Below are positions 47,208-58,365 of a DNA stretch of 64,000 bases, in pieces. Below the pieces are notes generated by a model that saw only the letters and a list, made by a program, of their open reading frames with translations, was not told where the DNA came from and searched no databases. The stretch's first letter is position 1. The number at the start of each line of letters is the position of its first letter. A program made the position numbers and the translations under genes. Origin of the DNA: Megascapheus bottae (lineage: Eukaryota; Chordata; Mammalia; Rodentia; Geomyidae); assembly GCA_024803745.1 (NCBI GenBank), contig JANJXV010000037.1, positions 3,719,001 through 3,783,000 of the forward strand. Reading direction: 5' to 3'.

Positions 47208-47384
47208 CCCACTGTTAAATTCTGCACGTCCTCTTCTCCACGCCTGCACACGTGCAACTCTGTGGCCAGAAGAACAACCACATTACACGCATTGCTCTCT
47301 CTTCAAATTCATGTTCATTAATTGAAGGGAATCCTTGGTGCTGTCAAATAACCAACTACTTCTCTTGCTTTCTCCCATGATGTG

Positions 47385-47702
47385 TTGGCAGCCCTGGGGC
47401 CCGAACTAAGGGACTTTTATTTGCTAGGTGGGTACTCTATCACTGAACTGTACATCCAGTCTTTTATTGCAATGGTTATTTTGACACTGGGTCTTACATG
47501 CTGCCCACTTTCCTGGACCACACGCTATCTATTTACCATTACGCCATAGTTGGGATGAGAGAAATGCACATTTATACCCAGCATCTTCCACTGAGATGAA
47601 ATCTTGTAAATGTTTTACCCAGGCTGGCCTGCGACCTCATTCCTCCACATCTCAGCATCCGGTGTGGCTAGGATGACAGGAATGAGCCACTGTACGTAGC
47701 TC
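47385..47702 (-). mobile_element. Old composite SINE (ID plus B1-like parts)
   Basis: An antisense ID part (GGGTACTCTATCACTGAACTG) is followed by two B1-like stretches. The last is clear (CCCAGGCTGGCCTGCGACCTC, GAATGAGCCACTG). Divergence is high. Confidence 0.6.
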
Positions 47703-48278
47703 TTGGTTGAGAAGAAGTCTTGTGAGTTAGCCAGGACTAACTTCTAACTACAATGCTTCCAATCTCCGTTATCTGAGTAGTTAGAGCTATAGATTATAAA
47801 CATGATTATGGATTATAGACATGATATAATTAGACAATAGTCACCATATCTTGCTCCCTGGTCCTTTCACTTTCCTGATACAAGGCTTTATACAAAAACC
47901 TTTAACTTCAAATACTTTCTCTTCCCTACTGTCTCAGATGAGAGCAAACAAATACAGATCTATTAATTTCCGCCATAAAGTCCTTGGTGAACCTTAACCT
48001 CTCTACCTCTGAACCAGTGATTTCTCTCCGACGTTCTTATTCCTGGTTACAAAAGCCCTCCACTTGAACATTAGATGTCACCTGTGATGCTTGGTTCAGG
48101 AGCTTTTACATAGTTCTGCCTCATTTCCTCCCTGAATCTCACTGTTCCCTTCCTTATGGGATCAGACGGTTGTCACACAAAGTGGATATTATCCCTGTTT
48201 TAATCATGCTTTGCATTCTATGCTTGCTATTACTCTATTTGTTCCTCTTCACAATAAAATCCTTTCAGAGAGGTATCT

Positions 48279-48483
48279 GAGCCAGGCTCACATCTATAAT
48301 CCCAGCTACTCAGGAGGCTAAGATCAAAGGATCATGGTTCAAAGCCAGATTGAACAGGAAAATTTGAGAGACTTTTATTTCCAAGTAACCACCAAAAAGC
48401 TGCTAAGTAGAGCTGTGGCTCAAATATTACAGCACCAGAATTGAGTGAAAAAGTTGAGGAACAGTGTTTAAGCCACTCTACTG

Positions 48484-48484
<1 letters not shown>
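48279..48484 (+). mobile_element. B1-ID composite SINE with CA tail
   Basis: The head (CTATAATCCCAGCTACTCAG), linker and a decayed ID unit lead into the CA array 48485-48518. It is the last SINE before a repeat-poor interval. Confidence 0.85.

Positions 48485-48518
<34 letters not shown>
48485..48518. repeat. (CA)n microsatellite
   Basis: About 16 units, at the SINE tail. Confidence 0.96.
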
Positions 48519-48759
48519 ACATAATTTTGTTTGTAATGGATAATCTGTATTTCCCTGCTTGATTTTCTCCTGAAGACACCCTACTGAGATTTCACCTAGA
48601 AACACCATTAAACCTGCTCAGGCTCATATTAGGTACTCAGTAAATTATTCCTTGGATAATTTAATACACTTTTATAAGCAAAAATTGTCTCAGACAACAC
48701 CATGATATGATTATCAAAATACCAGGGCCTTGTTAGCATGAGTGTGTTGCCTTGGCCTT

Positions 48760-49890
48760 TGTTTCTTGATCTTTAGGACTCCATCCCCTCACTGTCATCT
48801 CCATCTCACCACTTCCTTGCTCATTTCATCCCATATGGTCACTTTCAATGGCACCTGTAGGTTGACAACTCCCAAATATTTGCCTTTTTTCCAGATTTCC
48901 CCTTAGGTTTCCCATCTCAAATATTCCGCTATGTGCTCAGCATTTCACCAGGATGTTTAATTAAAAAAATGTCCTCAAACATATTCTTGACCTTTTCTCC
49001 TGGTCCCATTACTTCAATAAATACCCCTCTGTTAAAAACATACTTTAGGACTGAGGGGAATTTCTTCTCTGCCTTCTATTGGCAAAGATGAGTTAAGTGT
49101 AACAAAGATACAAGCAGGAATTTATCATATGCACAGAAGCAATTGCGTAATTTCCCACAACTTCAACATGATTTAGAAACCTAGGTCACCTTTAGTGTAT
49201 AGGAAAGAGAATAATGGGAAACAGTAAAAAAAAAAAAAAAGTAGGGGATTCGTGATTTCATAGGCACTCTCTGTGCTTTAGGATATACAGTAGTCTGACA
49301 CAGTTTAGCCCACAGAATGGATGATAGGTTGTTACTCATTTTCTGTGGGAATGAATATGTAATTGCAACAAATAGAATTGACAGCCTACCTTCCTATGAT
49401 GCGTATGTAGACTTCTCTAGATAATAAAATTTCAGTTAGAAGATGGAAGTTAACTATTTCTTAGGTTGGAGCTAAGGGGATTTTGCAAACAGCTTCTGCC
49501 TATGCTGACAAAGGTAAAAGAAAAGGGTCGGGGAGACTAAAAGCACTTGGCTTGCCAACACTCGCATCTTTGGGATATCATTCTCTGAGGTAGCTCACAA
49601 GAACTTTTTCATGTAGAAAACAAAGTCAGCAGTGATTCTTGATTCCCTTTTTTTACACCTGTCAAATATACCCGCAATGACTGATGGCTTTACCTGGAAA
49701 CTGACACAATAGGTGACATTGTTCACGATTACCATTTGGCATGCAGTACCATCATGTCATTACAAGTTTGGTGACCTTGGTCTGTAAAATTCCACCTCAC
49801 TCTCCATATGTTTAGGTGATGCTTACTTCCTCTTCCCTGTTTACTTATCCCAGATGTAGCTGCCACCAGTGTAAATACTGCATCTTCTAA
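48760..49890. repeat. Possible ancient interspersed repeat, two separated parts
   Basis: 48830-49040 (GGTTGACAACTCCCAAATATT) and 49620-49880 (AGTGATTCTTGATTCCC, AAATACTGCATC) have the look of one old mammalian repeat family that I cannot name. About 570 nt of unrelated-looking sequence with an A15 run at about 49227 lies between them. Confidence 0.35.
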
Positions 49891-49899
49891 CTTTTTTTA

Positions 49900-50025
49900 A
49901 GTTCTTTGTCTATTTCCCAAGAGTATAAGTTCCATGACAGCAGAGATTTTTGTATGCTCTGTCCAAATATTTGTATCCATAGTGCTTAGGTACTATTCAA
50001 TATGTTGAATGAACTAATGGATTAT
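49900..50025 (+). repeat. L2 3' end
   Basis: AAGTTCCATGACAGCAGAGATTTTTG, ATCCATAGTGCTTAGGTAC and TGTTGAATGAACTAATGG follow the end of mammalian L2 in order. Confidence 0.8.
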
Positions 50026-50049
50026 CATAGGAGTATTGTGATGTTGGTA

Positions 50050-50190
50050 GTAAAATCTTCATTTTAGAGATGAAGAAGTCAGGACTTGGAAAAATAAAGT
50101 GATATTTTAAAGGTCACACTAGGAAGTGGGAGACTAGACTATGGATTGAGGTTCTTATAGTTTTTGAGTCTAGATACTTAAATAACACAT
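50050..50190 (-). repeat. MIR fragment
   Basis: TTTTAGAGATGAAGAAGTCAGG and AAGGTCACACTAGGAAGTGG match MIR in reverse. Confidence 0.75.
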
Positions 50191-50874
50191 CCCTCTGGAT
50201 TCCAATCAATGAGTTTCCCTTGGAACCCAATGTCACTTTTTGTTTGTTTCTTTGCTTTTTGTTTTGTTTGCTTTGGTCTCTTTTACACTACTTAAGTGAC
50301 AAAGCTTGTTATCTTCTCTATATGCTTTGCTTGTAGTTTCTTTCAAAGCTGTCACTTCTGATTAGAATTTTTAGATTCTGTCTTAGTAGCAATGTGATTC
50401 TTTACCATATTGAATCTCACTCCTTCTAAGATCTAGAATAAAAAAAACTCCAATAAACTATAGAGAAGCAGAAATACATTTTTGAAAATTAAGATTCAAT
50501 GACCTGTCATTTATATATAAAAAGAGCTCTTTATCTACCTATGTATTCTTTTTGAATGTCCCTTTAGAAGGAAATATTAAATTCACTCGGTAATTCTTAA
50601 ATTCACCTACTTCAGGCACTCTATGAGAAAAGCCCACATCTTTCCTGCCTTCAAGGAGCTTATGTTCTTAACAAGGAGGAGAAAGAGAATACCTGGAAGT
50701 AATTTATGTCATTCCTAACAAACACTATGAAGATTAATTGGGGGAAGGGGCTTGAAAATGATAACTGGTACATTTTAAAATAAGAGTATACGGTAAATTA
50801 TGAGATTTTGTACTTTTAATTTTTATTAACATTATTCATCTTTGTATACTAGCAACAAAGCCAAACAAGAAAAC

Positions 50875-51460
50875 TAATGGAATGATGTCATTTGCAGGAA
50901 AATAGATGGATCTGGAAAATATCATACTGAGCAAAGTAAGGCAGACCCAGAAAGACAAAGGGTGCATTGTTTTCACTCGAGTGTATATCATAGACCCAAG
51001 ATTCACTCTCCTATAGAATTACATGTAGAGGTACATACATGCTTATATACGTTATTTAGTTGAGTAAGTACAATATGTACAGTACTGAACTCAAGGGAGT
51101 AAACTTTGTGAACAATTAGCAGACAGTTTAACAAAACAAATATCAGGAAGCTGAGATGACAGTTGTTAAGGGGAGTTAATGGGAAAAGGTGGATAAATGA
51201 AAAAAGGAACAGAACACAATGCAGTAAGAATATTGGTGCACATATGTGATAAAGTATGTGGGAAATATGAAAGGGTCCTGGGGAGAAACGGATGGGATGG
51301 GGCAGAAAGATGACAGCCCTGACTCTGATCAAGAAGTACTGAACATTTAGATGGACCTGTTGAATTGTGCCTCTCTGTTGTGCATATTTTATATATATAT
51401 ATGTATATGTGTGTGTGCATGTATATGCGTATAAAATTACTCAGATACAGAAAGAAAAAT
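50875..51460 (+). mobile_element. L1 3' end, sense
   Basis: The start matches the L1 ORF2 end (ATGATGTCATTTGCAGGAAA, then GCAGACCCAGAAAGACAAAG). A 3' UTR with GATGACAG and GAAAGGGTCCTGGGGAG segments follows, ending in AT-rich and A-rich sequence near 51460. It is diverged, with no intact frame. The target duplication is not clear. Confidence 0.7.
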
Positions 51461-52292
51461 AATAGGATGCAATTTGCATAGTGTGAGCACTAAAAAGTGA
51501 GTGGATGAGGGTTGGTGCAGGAAGAAACCCAGGTAGAACACTGTCTCTGAAAGTAGTAGGTAAGGGCTAATGATAGCTAAATGGGACTTTTGTAGATGGA
51601 GAGAAGAGATTACAGTCCAGCTATAGAAACAGAATCTAGAGTGTCTTTAACAATTGACTGTGGAGTGGAAGAGTGTGCTTGAAGTTGTTAAGGTTGAGGA
51701 GTAATCTTAGGTATGAGCAACTGTAACAGAATAACCATTGATTGATATCTGGGGTTGTGGGAGATTTGCTCATCAACGTTATGGTGTATTTTAGACCCCA
51801 GTCATGTTTTTGTTCTCTTTGTCTCCTTTTCCATCTCTCAGTTTCCTGAGATACCTAGAGCCAGATGCCTCTGTGTATGCAAGGAGAATGATTCAGAGTC
51901 ATTCTCCACTGGAAAATTTCCATACTGAGTCCTCTGCTCACTTGGCCAGACACAGAGGCTTCTGGAGTTGATGGCTGCCTTTCTTGTTCTTGGGATAAGA
52001 AAGCTATAGTCAAGGAAGGCCTTTTCATTCAAATTCATCTTGGAATGTTTATTTGGATTTAAAGAAGTAGATGATGGAAGGGGATGAAATGAAGAATGGC
52101 TGTGTTTGCTGTGTGGGTCTGATGATGACGGCAGCTTGAACAGATTAGCTGGTTAGCATGCATTTCTGTGCTTGCTTTGTCACAGAAGTTGCCTCCCAGG
52201 AACACATGACAAGTCCTGCTCTGTGCAGCCTGTTGCCTGTAAACCTGACCACAAAAGGTTTGATCATCTTGTAGTTTGGATCAACACACGCG

Positions 52293-52333
<41 letters not shown>

Positions 52334-53699
52334 ATGATCAAAAGCATGATAAAAGTCTATTGGCAAAGAGTGTAATGGGATAGAATAACAGTAACGGGAT
52401 AATTCAGAGGTGAGAAAGGCAAAGAAATATATTATTATATTTTTTAAAGAGGGTGAAGTGCTTTATTTCCTAAGATCATAAGAACATCTCTTTGTTTTCC
52501 TTAAGGAACATTTTCAAGATTTTTCCCCCCAGGAAGTTTGGGGCAATAGAGAGAGAGAGCTCTGCAGAATTGTTCAGTATACAGTTAATTCACCTTAAAT
52601 TTGGTTCTATTATCCTATTCCTTTGCATGCCAGCCTCAAATTACCCCACCCTCCCCTCTCCTCCATTACCTCCTCTCTGCTTCCTCTCCTTCCCTCTTCT
52701 CTTTTCTTCTTTTTTTCCTCAGTGGTTTGCAAGAGTACCAGGAAGTGACATGTTCTTGGCATTCTTTCTCCTTGTCAGAAAATCACAGAAATAGAGCAGA
52801 CACTGTTGGGTCTTCTCTAAAGGCTGAATTCAGCCCAGTTACCCACTAGTAACAGGAACTTGTATTCCCTCCTCTGAGAAGGAGCATTTAGGGTGTGTGT
52901 GTGGGGGGGGGGGGTGTTGTGTGCTCTTGCTCATTTCAGGTTTGTGGAAAGCCCAGACTGTTACATTCTTTCTGTGGATGCCTTAAAATAGTTGTCTAGA
53001 TTGCAGTTCTGCTTTCGGCATAATGACAAGATGCTCAGAACTGTGGTCAAGAGGCTTGCTGTAGAGAAATGTGAAGTGAGATGTCTAACAGATCCGGTCC
53101 TGCTTAGTGATTTCTACAGAATCTCCCGTTTAGCAGGTCCTTGAGAGAATGGAAGGGAGAGGTGTGATACTTAGAAAAAAAATAAATATAATTTTGCATA
53201 GGCAAGCGATTGCTAGTGGTTATTTCAATGATCTCTCCGGGAGTGCAGAGACAGCTCCTCCACTCGGGTGCCACCAGCCCCCACCCTCCCTCCACCCGCA
53301 GTGGTGTCTGTAGTCTCCAATCTCAGGTGGCTAGCTCATTGTAGCAGGTGGCACTAGGAGATCTTGCGGGCTGGAAAGCCATGCTTTCTCTCTCCCAGGT
53401 TTCTCTCCCTCCGCCCCTCCCCGCCCCCCAGCCAAGTCAGGATGTCACAGTGCACCCCAAAACGCGCCAAGGCCTCCACCTGCCTTTGGCTGGCAGTGTC
53501 TGCTTGGTTTTTTGTTTTTTTTTTCTCGTAAGATTTTAACCCACTGTATCTCCAAGTGGTAGCGAATGGCGTTTATTTTAAAGGTATCATGTCGAGGTTT
53601 AAAATAATAATAGTGATCGAGGAACTGTGTCCCTCTCCTCCTCTCCCCCCCCCCCCCCACTCCCGGTGAATAACGGATTCACCTTTTTCTAATGTGCAT
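51461..53699. other. Upstream of the short-isoform CpG island, SINE-free
   Basis: Apart from the Z-DNA-prone array at 52284 and G or C homopolymer runs (about 52900-52914 and 53647-53658), no repeat is recognised. It may hold proximal regulatory sequence for the short promoter. That is inferred from position only. Confidence 0.5.
52284..52326. repeat. (CG)n flanked by (CA)n, Z-DNA-prone
   Basis: It is a perfect purine-pyrimidine alternation: ACAC, then about six CG units, then about 13 CA units. It lies about 2.2 kb upstream of the short-isoform exon and is not attached to a SINE. Confidence 0.95.
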
Positions 53700-54179
53700 T
53701 TTCAAGCTCTGGGCACCGCAGCAGGTCGGCCCCCAGGCTGACCTGTCCACCCCCCCCCTCGCCCCCTGGGGCTGACCTGGGTTCCCGGCCGCCGCGCCCG
53801 CCTGCCCGCCCGCGGTGGACCGACACGGGCAGCAGCCCAGGCGGCGCCCAGCCCTCCGCGCTTCACAAAGGCGGCGCGCGGAGCGCGGAGGGCCAGGGAC
53901 GGCGGGGTCGGAGCCGGGCGGGGTGATCCGCTGCCGTCCCGGACGGGAAGGCCATCGCTCCCCCTGGCGGCCGAGGAGCGGCCTGGACCCTCGCGCATCG
54001 GAGGGGAAATCGGGGAGGGAAGGGGAAGAAGTGGGCGAGGCTGCGGCCGAGAGGAAAATCGACGGGGAGCGGGCGGGGAGGGCGGAGCCGCGGATCAGCC
54101 ACTCTCCTCCGGCGGGGTCCCAGCTGGCACCACCAGAGGGAGGGGGGGCTGAACCAAAACCCCAGCCCGGGGCGTGGAC

Positions 54180-54340
54180 AGGGGTAGAGGGGGCGTGGGC
54201 GGCGACGGGGGAGGCGAAGGAGGGGGGCGCGGACCAGGGAGGGGGGCGCGCGGGAGGGGGGCGCGCGGGCGCGGGGGGGCGCGGACGAGGGAAGGGGCGC
54301 GCGGGCGAGGGGGGGCGGACGAGGGAGGGGCGCGGGGATT
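54180..54340 (+). repeat. G-rich, GCGCGC-containing degenerate tandem tract (G-quadruplex-prone)
   Basis: About 160 nt are built from imperfect repeats of a GGAGGGGGGCGCGCGGG-like unit, with more than ten runs of three or more G on the coding strand. It ends about 195 nt upstream of the short-isoform ATG, so it is either core promoter or 5' leader. Such tracts can form G-quadruplexes and R-loops. That is a property of the sequence class and was not measured here. Confidence 0.75.
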
Positions 54341-54534
54341 CACCATTGTCTCCCGCCGCCGCGGCGGGGCCCGGGCGGGGGGCGGAGGCGCGGGGAGGCG
54401 GCGGCCGCGGCGGCCAGCCCACCATTCGCTCCACCTGATCGCGGGGCGCTGTGCGCGGGGCGAGGCGCGGGCGAGCCGGAGCAGTCGCAGGGAAGGGAGC
54501 CGCCACCGCCGCCGCCGCAGACACCGCCGCCACC

Positions 54535-54573
54535 ATGTCGTACCAGGGCAAGAAGAACATCCCGCGGATCACG
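54535..54573 (+). CDS. DPYSL3: DPYSL3 first coding exon, short (canonical) isoform, 13 codons
   Basis: The sequence translates to MSYQGKKNIPRIT and is followed directly by the donor gtgagt. This is the N-terminus of the usual 570-residue DPYSL3/CRMP4 and is typical of the CRMP family. The exon is 39 nt and ends in phase 0, so it can replace the long-isoform exon at 5434-5820 upstream of a common second exon. The ATG sits in a Kozak-like context (caccATG, A at -3) behind a GCC/ACC-rich leader. No ATG occurs on the + strand from 53696 to 54534, so wherever transcription starts within that stretch the leader has no upstream ORF. The catalytic-fold core and the C-terminal phosphorylation region of CRMP4 lie beyond the window. 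Confidence 0.96.
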
Positions 54574-54602
54574 GTGAGTCCCGGCGCGGGCTCCCGGCCG
54601 CA

Positions 54603-54645
54603 CCGACAGACGGACGGACAGACAGACAGAAGGACAGACACAGCC
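54603..54645 (+). repeat. Short GACA/GACG tandem repeat just inside the intron
   Basis: An imperfect array of GACA and GACG tetranucleotides begins about 30 nt after the short-isoform donor site. It is a minor microsatellite with no evident function. Confidence 0.8.
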
Positions 54646-55483
54646 AGCATGGGGTTTGGCAAGGGGCGGGCGGGGTGGGGGGCGACAAAGGAAACCCAAA
54701 CGGTGGTGCGGAGAACTTTGGATTATTTTGTCTTTCCACTGCCTAGGGCGAAGGGCTCTGAGCTCCCCAGGGCCGCCCCCCCCCCCACCGCGGCACCACC
54801 GCGTCCCCCGCCCCCGCCAGGGGGAGCGGGGCGGCCGATCGGTGTGTGCTGCCAAACGGGCAGGTGTGGGTTCTTTGTTGTGCTGGTGGCTGGAGGAGCC
54901 TCGGGGCCGGGTGCCCGGGGGCGCTCGGTAGCCTGACCGCGCCCCTCTCGGCCGTGGGCCTCGAGGCTGCGGTCCCCGGGACGGCGGGGTGCCCGGGCCA
55001 CGCGTGGCCGCAGCGTCCCCACCCTGCCAGCCCCTGCGCCCCGCTCTGCTCTGGTCTGGTCTCCCTGTGTCAGGCTCCGGGAGGACGTGGCTGCAGCCGC
55101 CGCCCCCCTCCCTTCCGTGGGTTCTCCACGTCCTCCGTGGTTTTGTTTTGTTTTCCTTTCCGTTTTCTCTCATCCCCAGCCAGGGATGCGTTGTTTTTCA
55201 AAGACAGATTCGCGCGTGGGTGCAGTGCACGCTTAAGCGCACGTCGTGTCCCACTGCCATTGTGTGTGCAAAGACCTAGCCACCCGGGCGCTGTGTCCGT
55301 GCGCTCCGGGTGTGCGCCAGGGCGGGTGGCACAGGGCAGCGCCACCTCGGGTACCCAAGACGCTCGCGTCCCCATGTCCGGCGAGGCACCAGGCTGCGCC
55401 CAGCCCAGGATTCCTCAGAGATGTGCTGTCATGATGCTCCGAAATAGTGGGCATATATGGTGGCAGGCTGGGATGGGCTTGAA

Positions 55484-55485
<2 letters not shown>

Positions 55486-55519
<34 letters not shown>
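55486..55519. repeat. (CA)n microsatellite
   Basis: About 16 units at the downstream edge of CpG island 2. Confidence 0.96.
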
Positions 55520-55521
<2 letters not shown>

Positions 55522-55588
55522 CAAAAGCCACTGACACGTCTTAGTTTAGCAGTAAGCAGCCTCTTTGCACTTGGTCTGGGGTGAATGC

Positions 55589-55589
<1 letters not shown>

Positions 55590-55634
<45 letters not shown>
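55590..55634. repeat. (TG)n microsatellite
   Basis: About 22 units, 70 nt after the CA array and in the opposite sense, so the pair could form a hairpin. Confidence 0.96.
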
Positions 55635-55638
<4 letters not shown>

Positions 55639-57549
55639 GTGTGTCAGAGGAAAGGATGCTTACTCCATCTTTGCAGGGTGAACAAAGGAAGTGATAGCTG
55701 GCCCCTGGGAGGCTCTGAGGAGGTCCCCAGGGCAGGTTTTTTACCTGCAGCTCTGGTTCCTTTTGAAAGCATGTGCTAAGATTTTGCTGCGGATTCCCTG
55801 AGTCCATTGGTACTTGTTAATGGTGATGCTTGGAATAAATATCCTGAGCGACTGTTAATGTCCGGGGATGCCTGCCTTGTTTCCAGAGCCTTTATGGATC
55901 AGGAAAGCTTCTCACCTTTCTCCATGCACCTAGGCGTGGCTCTACACAAATGCACCACACCCCTTGCCGCTGCGAAGCTGGTACCCGGGAGGAAACACGC
56001 CTTAGAGGGAAGAGTGAGAGTGGGTAGGAGCCTTTTGCCCGCAGAGCCTTTGAGTTTTGAACAGTGCCCTTGGTCTTTCTTTATCACTCTTTGACATCAG
56101 TCACTTTTCCACTGGTGGTGGCTGTTATAGCCTGAAGTTCTTTTCAGTGTCACCTGCCTCTACAAAGGGCTGTTGACCACATCATCAAGAGAAAAATCTG
56201 ATAGGGAACAAAGCTTCATTTCTATACCAATTTCCCTAACCAAAAGGATAGAACCACAGCCCCAGTGCGATTACATGCACCTTTGTGTGCTTCTGATACT
56301 TACTCCATGTATTTGTTTGCCATGTCTCCTATTTCTGGGACAGGCAGACAATATTATTTTCCTGCTCTAAAGACAGCAATCTTAGGAATTCAGCCCCTGA
56401 CATAGCGTTGAAGGCCACGCCCATTCTTCTAAGTATCATTTGACATCTATAAGGATAAAGATATTTAGCTATCATTAGCTTGCCTGAGAAGCCCCTGGAA
56501 CAGAAACTGTACCCTAGTGTCAGGTCCAGGTTTGCCAAAATCCCCCCACTTTTTTTTCTGTTTGAATGATCTTCCCTGGGGTACACCCTGCATCCTCAGT
56601 GTGGCTCCCTTTCTTTGCCTGTGCATGGGGTGTGGTGCTGCAGAGCCTGTGACTGGAAGCTGGGGCTAGAATTGGTGTGGATGGTGGCTGTGAATTTCTT
56701 CCACTCAGGCTGCCTTACATTCATTGTTAAAGCCAGGGAGAAAACTAGGAGGGGCTTGGCAGGACGGGTTGATCTTTGGGGATAAAGAATCCATTTCTAG
56801 ATTGCTCTCCTGCTTTGTATTTCTAAGAACAAAGATTCCATCTTAGGTTACAGTGTCCTTCTATGTTTTCACGTCTGTAGTAGATGATTTCCCTCATACT
56901 GCACATGCTGTGATACCCTTCTTAAAGGTTAAAAAAATACAAAACTATAGATACAGCTCCAATATAGAAAAATGTGATTAAACATCTACATGTAATGCAT
57001 GTTCTCGACTGTCAACATTGTTACATTTTAAAAATGGTCATTTAGTATTCTGACATTTGAATTCACTTTCCTCTGCCCTCTTTTCTTTTTCTGTGAAGGC
57101 AGCCCCACCCAGTCTCTAAAGTGTCACTATACTTCAAAGACTGCAGGGGGCAGTCTTTCCTGGCCCTATCTCCTACTCTTCCTCCCTAGGTTCCAGTTTT
57201 TGCCACCTTTTGGGAGGTCAGAGGAGAGGAGTGTTTTTTGTTGTTTTTTTTTTAATTGTCTGCTTTTCTCCTTCCACCTGTTTTTGCTGCCTTGTTGAGA
57301 TGAGATCATTTCTTCTGTCTTATGTTTATTGGTTTCCTGTGGATGGTGGAGCAGGCTTTCAGGCCTCAGCCCCTTTTTGCTCCTCCTCAGGCATCTTTCT
57401 GTTCTACTTCAGCAGAGAAGCCTTTGCTTCTAAATTTGGAGAGTGGCTATTCTGGGTGGCTCAACAGAGCAAGACAAGGCCTTGTATTTCCATAGCCAGG
57501 TATAGTGACTGGCCCACAGATACTTAAATGAACAAAAGAAAATTATTCC
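55635..57549. other. Intronic, single-copy looking, SINE-free
   Basis: No repeat, exon or RNA is recognised downstream of CpG island 2. Confidence 0.5.
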
Positions 57550-57665
57550 TAATTATAATAGGTCCTGTGTATTTTGTGGCAAGTATTGTATTATGTACCT
57601 TATACACATTGATTCATTTAATCCTTGAGTCAATATAGTCTGAGAGGTAATAGAGTTATCTCTTT
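57550..57665 (-). repeat. MIR-like fragment
   Basis: ACACATTGATTCATTTAATCC followed by CTGAGAGGTAATAGAG resembles MIR in reverse, up to the B1-ID at 57690. Confidence 0.6.
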
Positions 57666-57689
57666 AATTTTATTGTTACTATTTTACAT

Positions 57690-57890
57690 TTTTCTGGAAC
57701 TGTGGCTTGAGCTCAGGGCCTGTTCTTGCCTACCTTGCTTGCTCCTAGATGGTGCTTTACTACTTGATTCATGTCTCTGGCACTGCCTTGTGAAAATTAG
57801 AGAGGAAGTCAGCTGGCTCCAAAGCTTTATCTTCTACATCTTATCCTCCTGAATAGCTAGGGTTAAGGAGTGAGCCACCAGCAACCACCT
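57690..57890 (-). mobile_element. B1-ID composite SINE, diverged
   Basis: An antisense ID part (GGCTTGAGCTCAGGGCC) and B1-like end (TCCTGAATAGCTAGGGTTAAG) are visible. It abuts the MIR at 57550-57660. Confidence 0.78.
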
Positions 57891-58277
57891 ATTATTTCCA
57901 TGTTACTGTTAAAAGTTTCATAGAAATATCTCTTATGTCTAAATTAAGCAAAAATAAAGCCAATATTTGGAATGGTAGCCATTCAGCTGTTCAGTTCTGC
58001 AGGTGGAAAGTTTTAATAGTTACAGTCATGGTTTTCCAGAGATAGAAGCTAAGTGTTAGGTCTAATACTCAGGTCATGGATTCATGTATATTTTATTATA
58101 AGAATCTCTGCGACAACAACAACAACAAAAAAAAACACCCTGTAGGTCAAGAAAATGGAAACACTGGTATTCAGTGTCCTACAGGAAGAGTTTTGAGGAA
58201 AAGGTGGCATTCAACCCGGAGCTGGTCTCAAATTGAAGCTGAGGTTACCCTGCTGAGGTTTCTGTCTTCCAAAGGCT

Positions 58278-58365
58278 GGTAGGGCTGGCTTTGAACTGCA
58301 ATCCTCAATTCTCAGCCTCCTGAGTAGCTAGGATTACAGGTGTGAGCCACCGGTGCCTGGCTCAC
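58278..58365 (-). mobile_element. B1-ID head fragment only
   Basis: Only the B1-like head is present (CTCAGCCTCCTGAGTAGC, GATTACAGGTGTGAGCC). The ID half is absent, so it is truncated. Confidence 0.85.

Larger units (their letters stand above)
53700..55420 (+). promoter_or_regulatory. DPYSL3: CpG island and putative promoter of the short DPYSL3 isoform
   Basis: This is the strongest CpG island in the window. It runs from about 53700, just after a poly-C run, to about 55400, ending near a CA array. It contains many GC boxes and the short-isoform exon at 54535. There is no obvious TATA box. A SOX-like CCATTGT occurs at 54343-54349 and an E-box CACCTG at 54432-54437, both shortly upstream of the start codon. 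These short motifs also occur by chance. The island continues about 800 nt into the intron. Large reading frames on both strands here are composition artefacts. Confidence 0.82.

Noticed and set aside
46973..47325. Lys/Arg/Glu/Gly-rich frames
   Set aside because: They are translations of the GGAA purine array.
53679..54662. 327-codon frame on the minus strand across CpG island 2
   Set aside because: It is a product of GC-rich sequence with few stop codons. The translation is Pro/Arg/Ala-rich, matches no family and covers the known DPYSL3 exon on the other strand.
54340..55173. Other long frames on both strands in CpG island 2
   Set aside because: They have the same composition effect. None shows a recognisable domain or splice structure.
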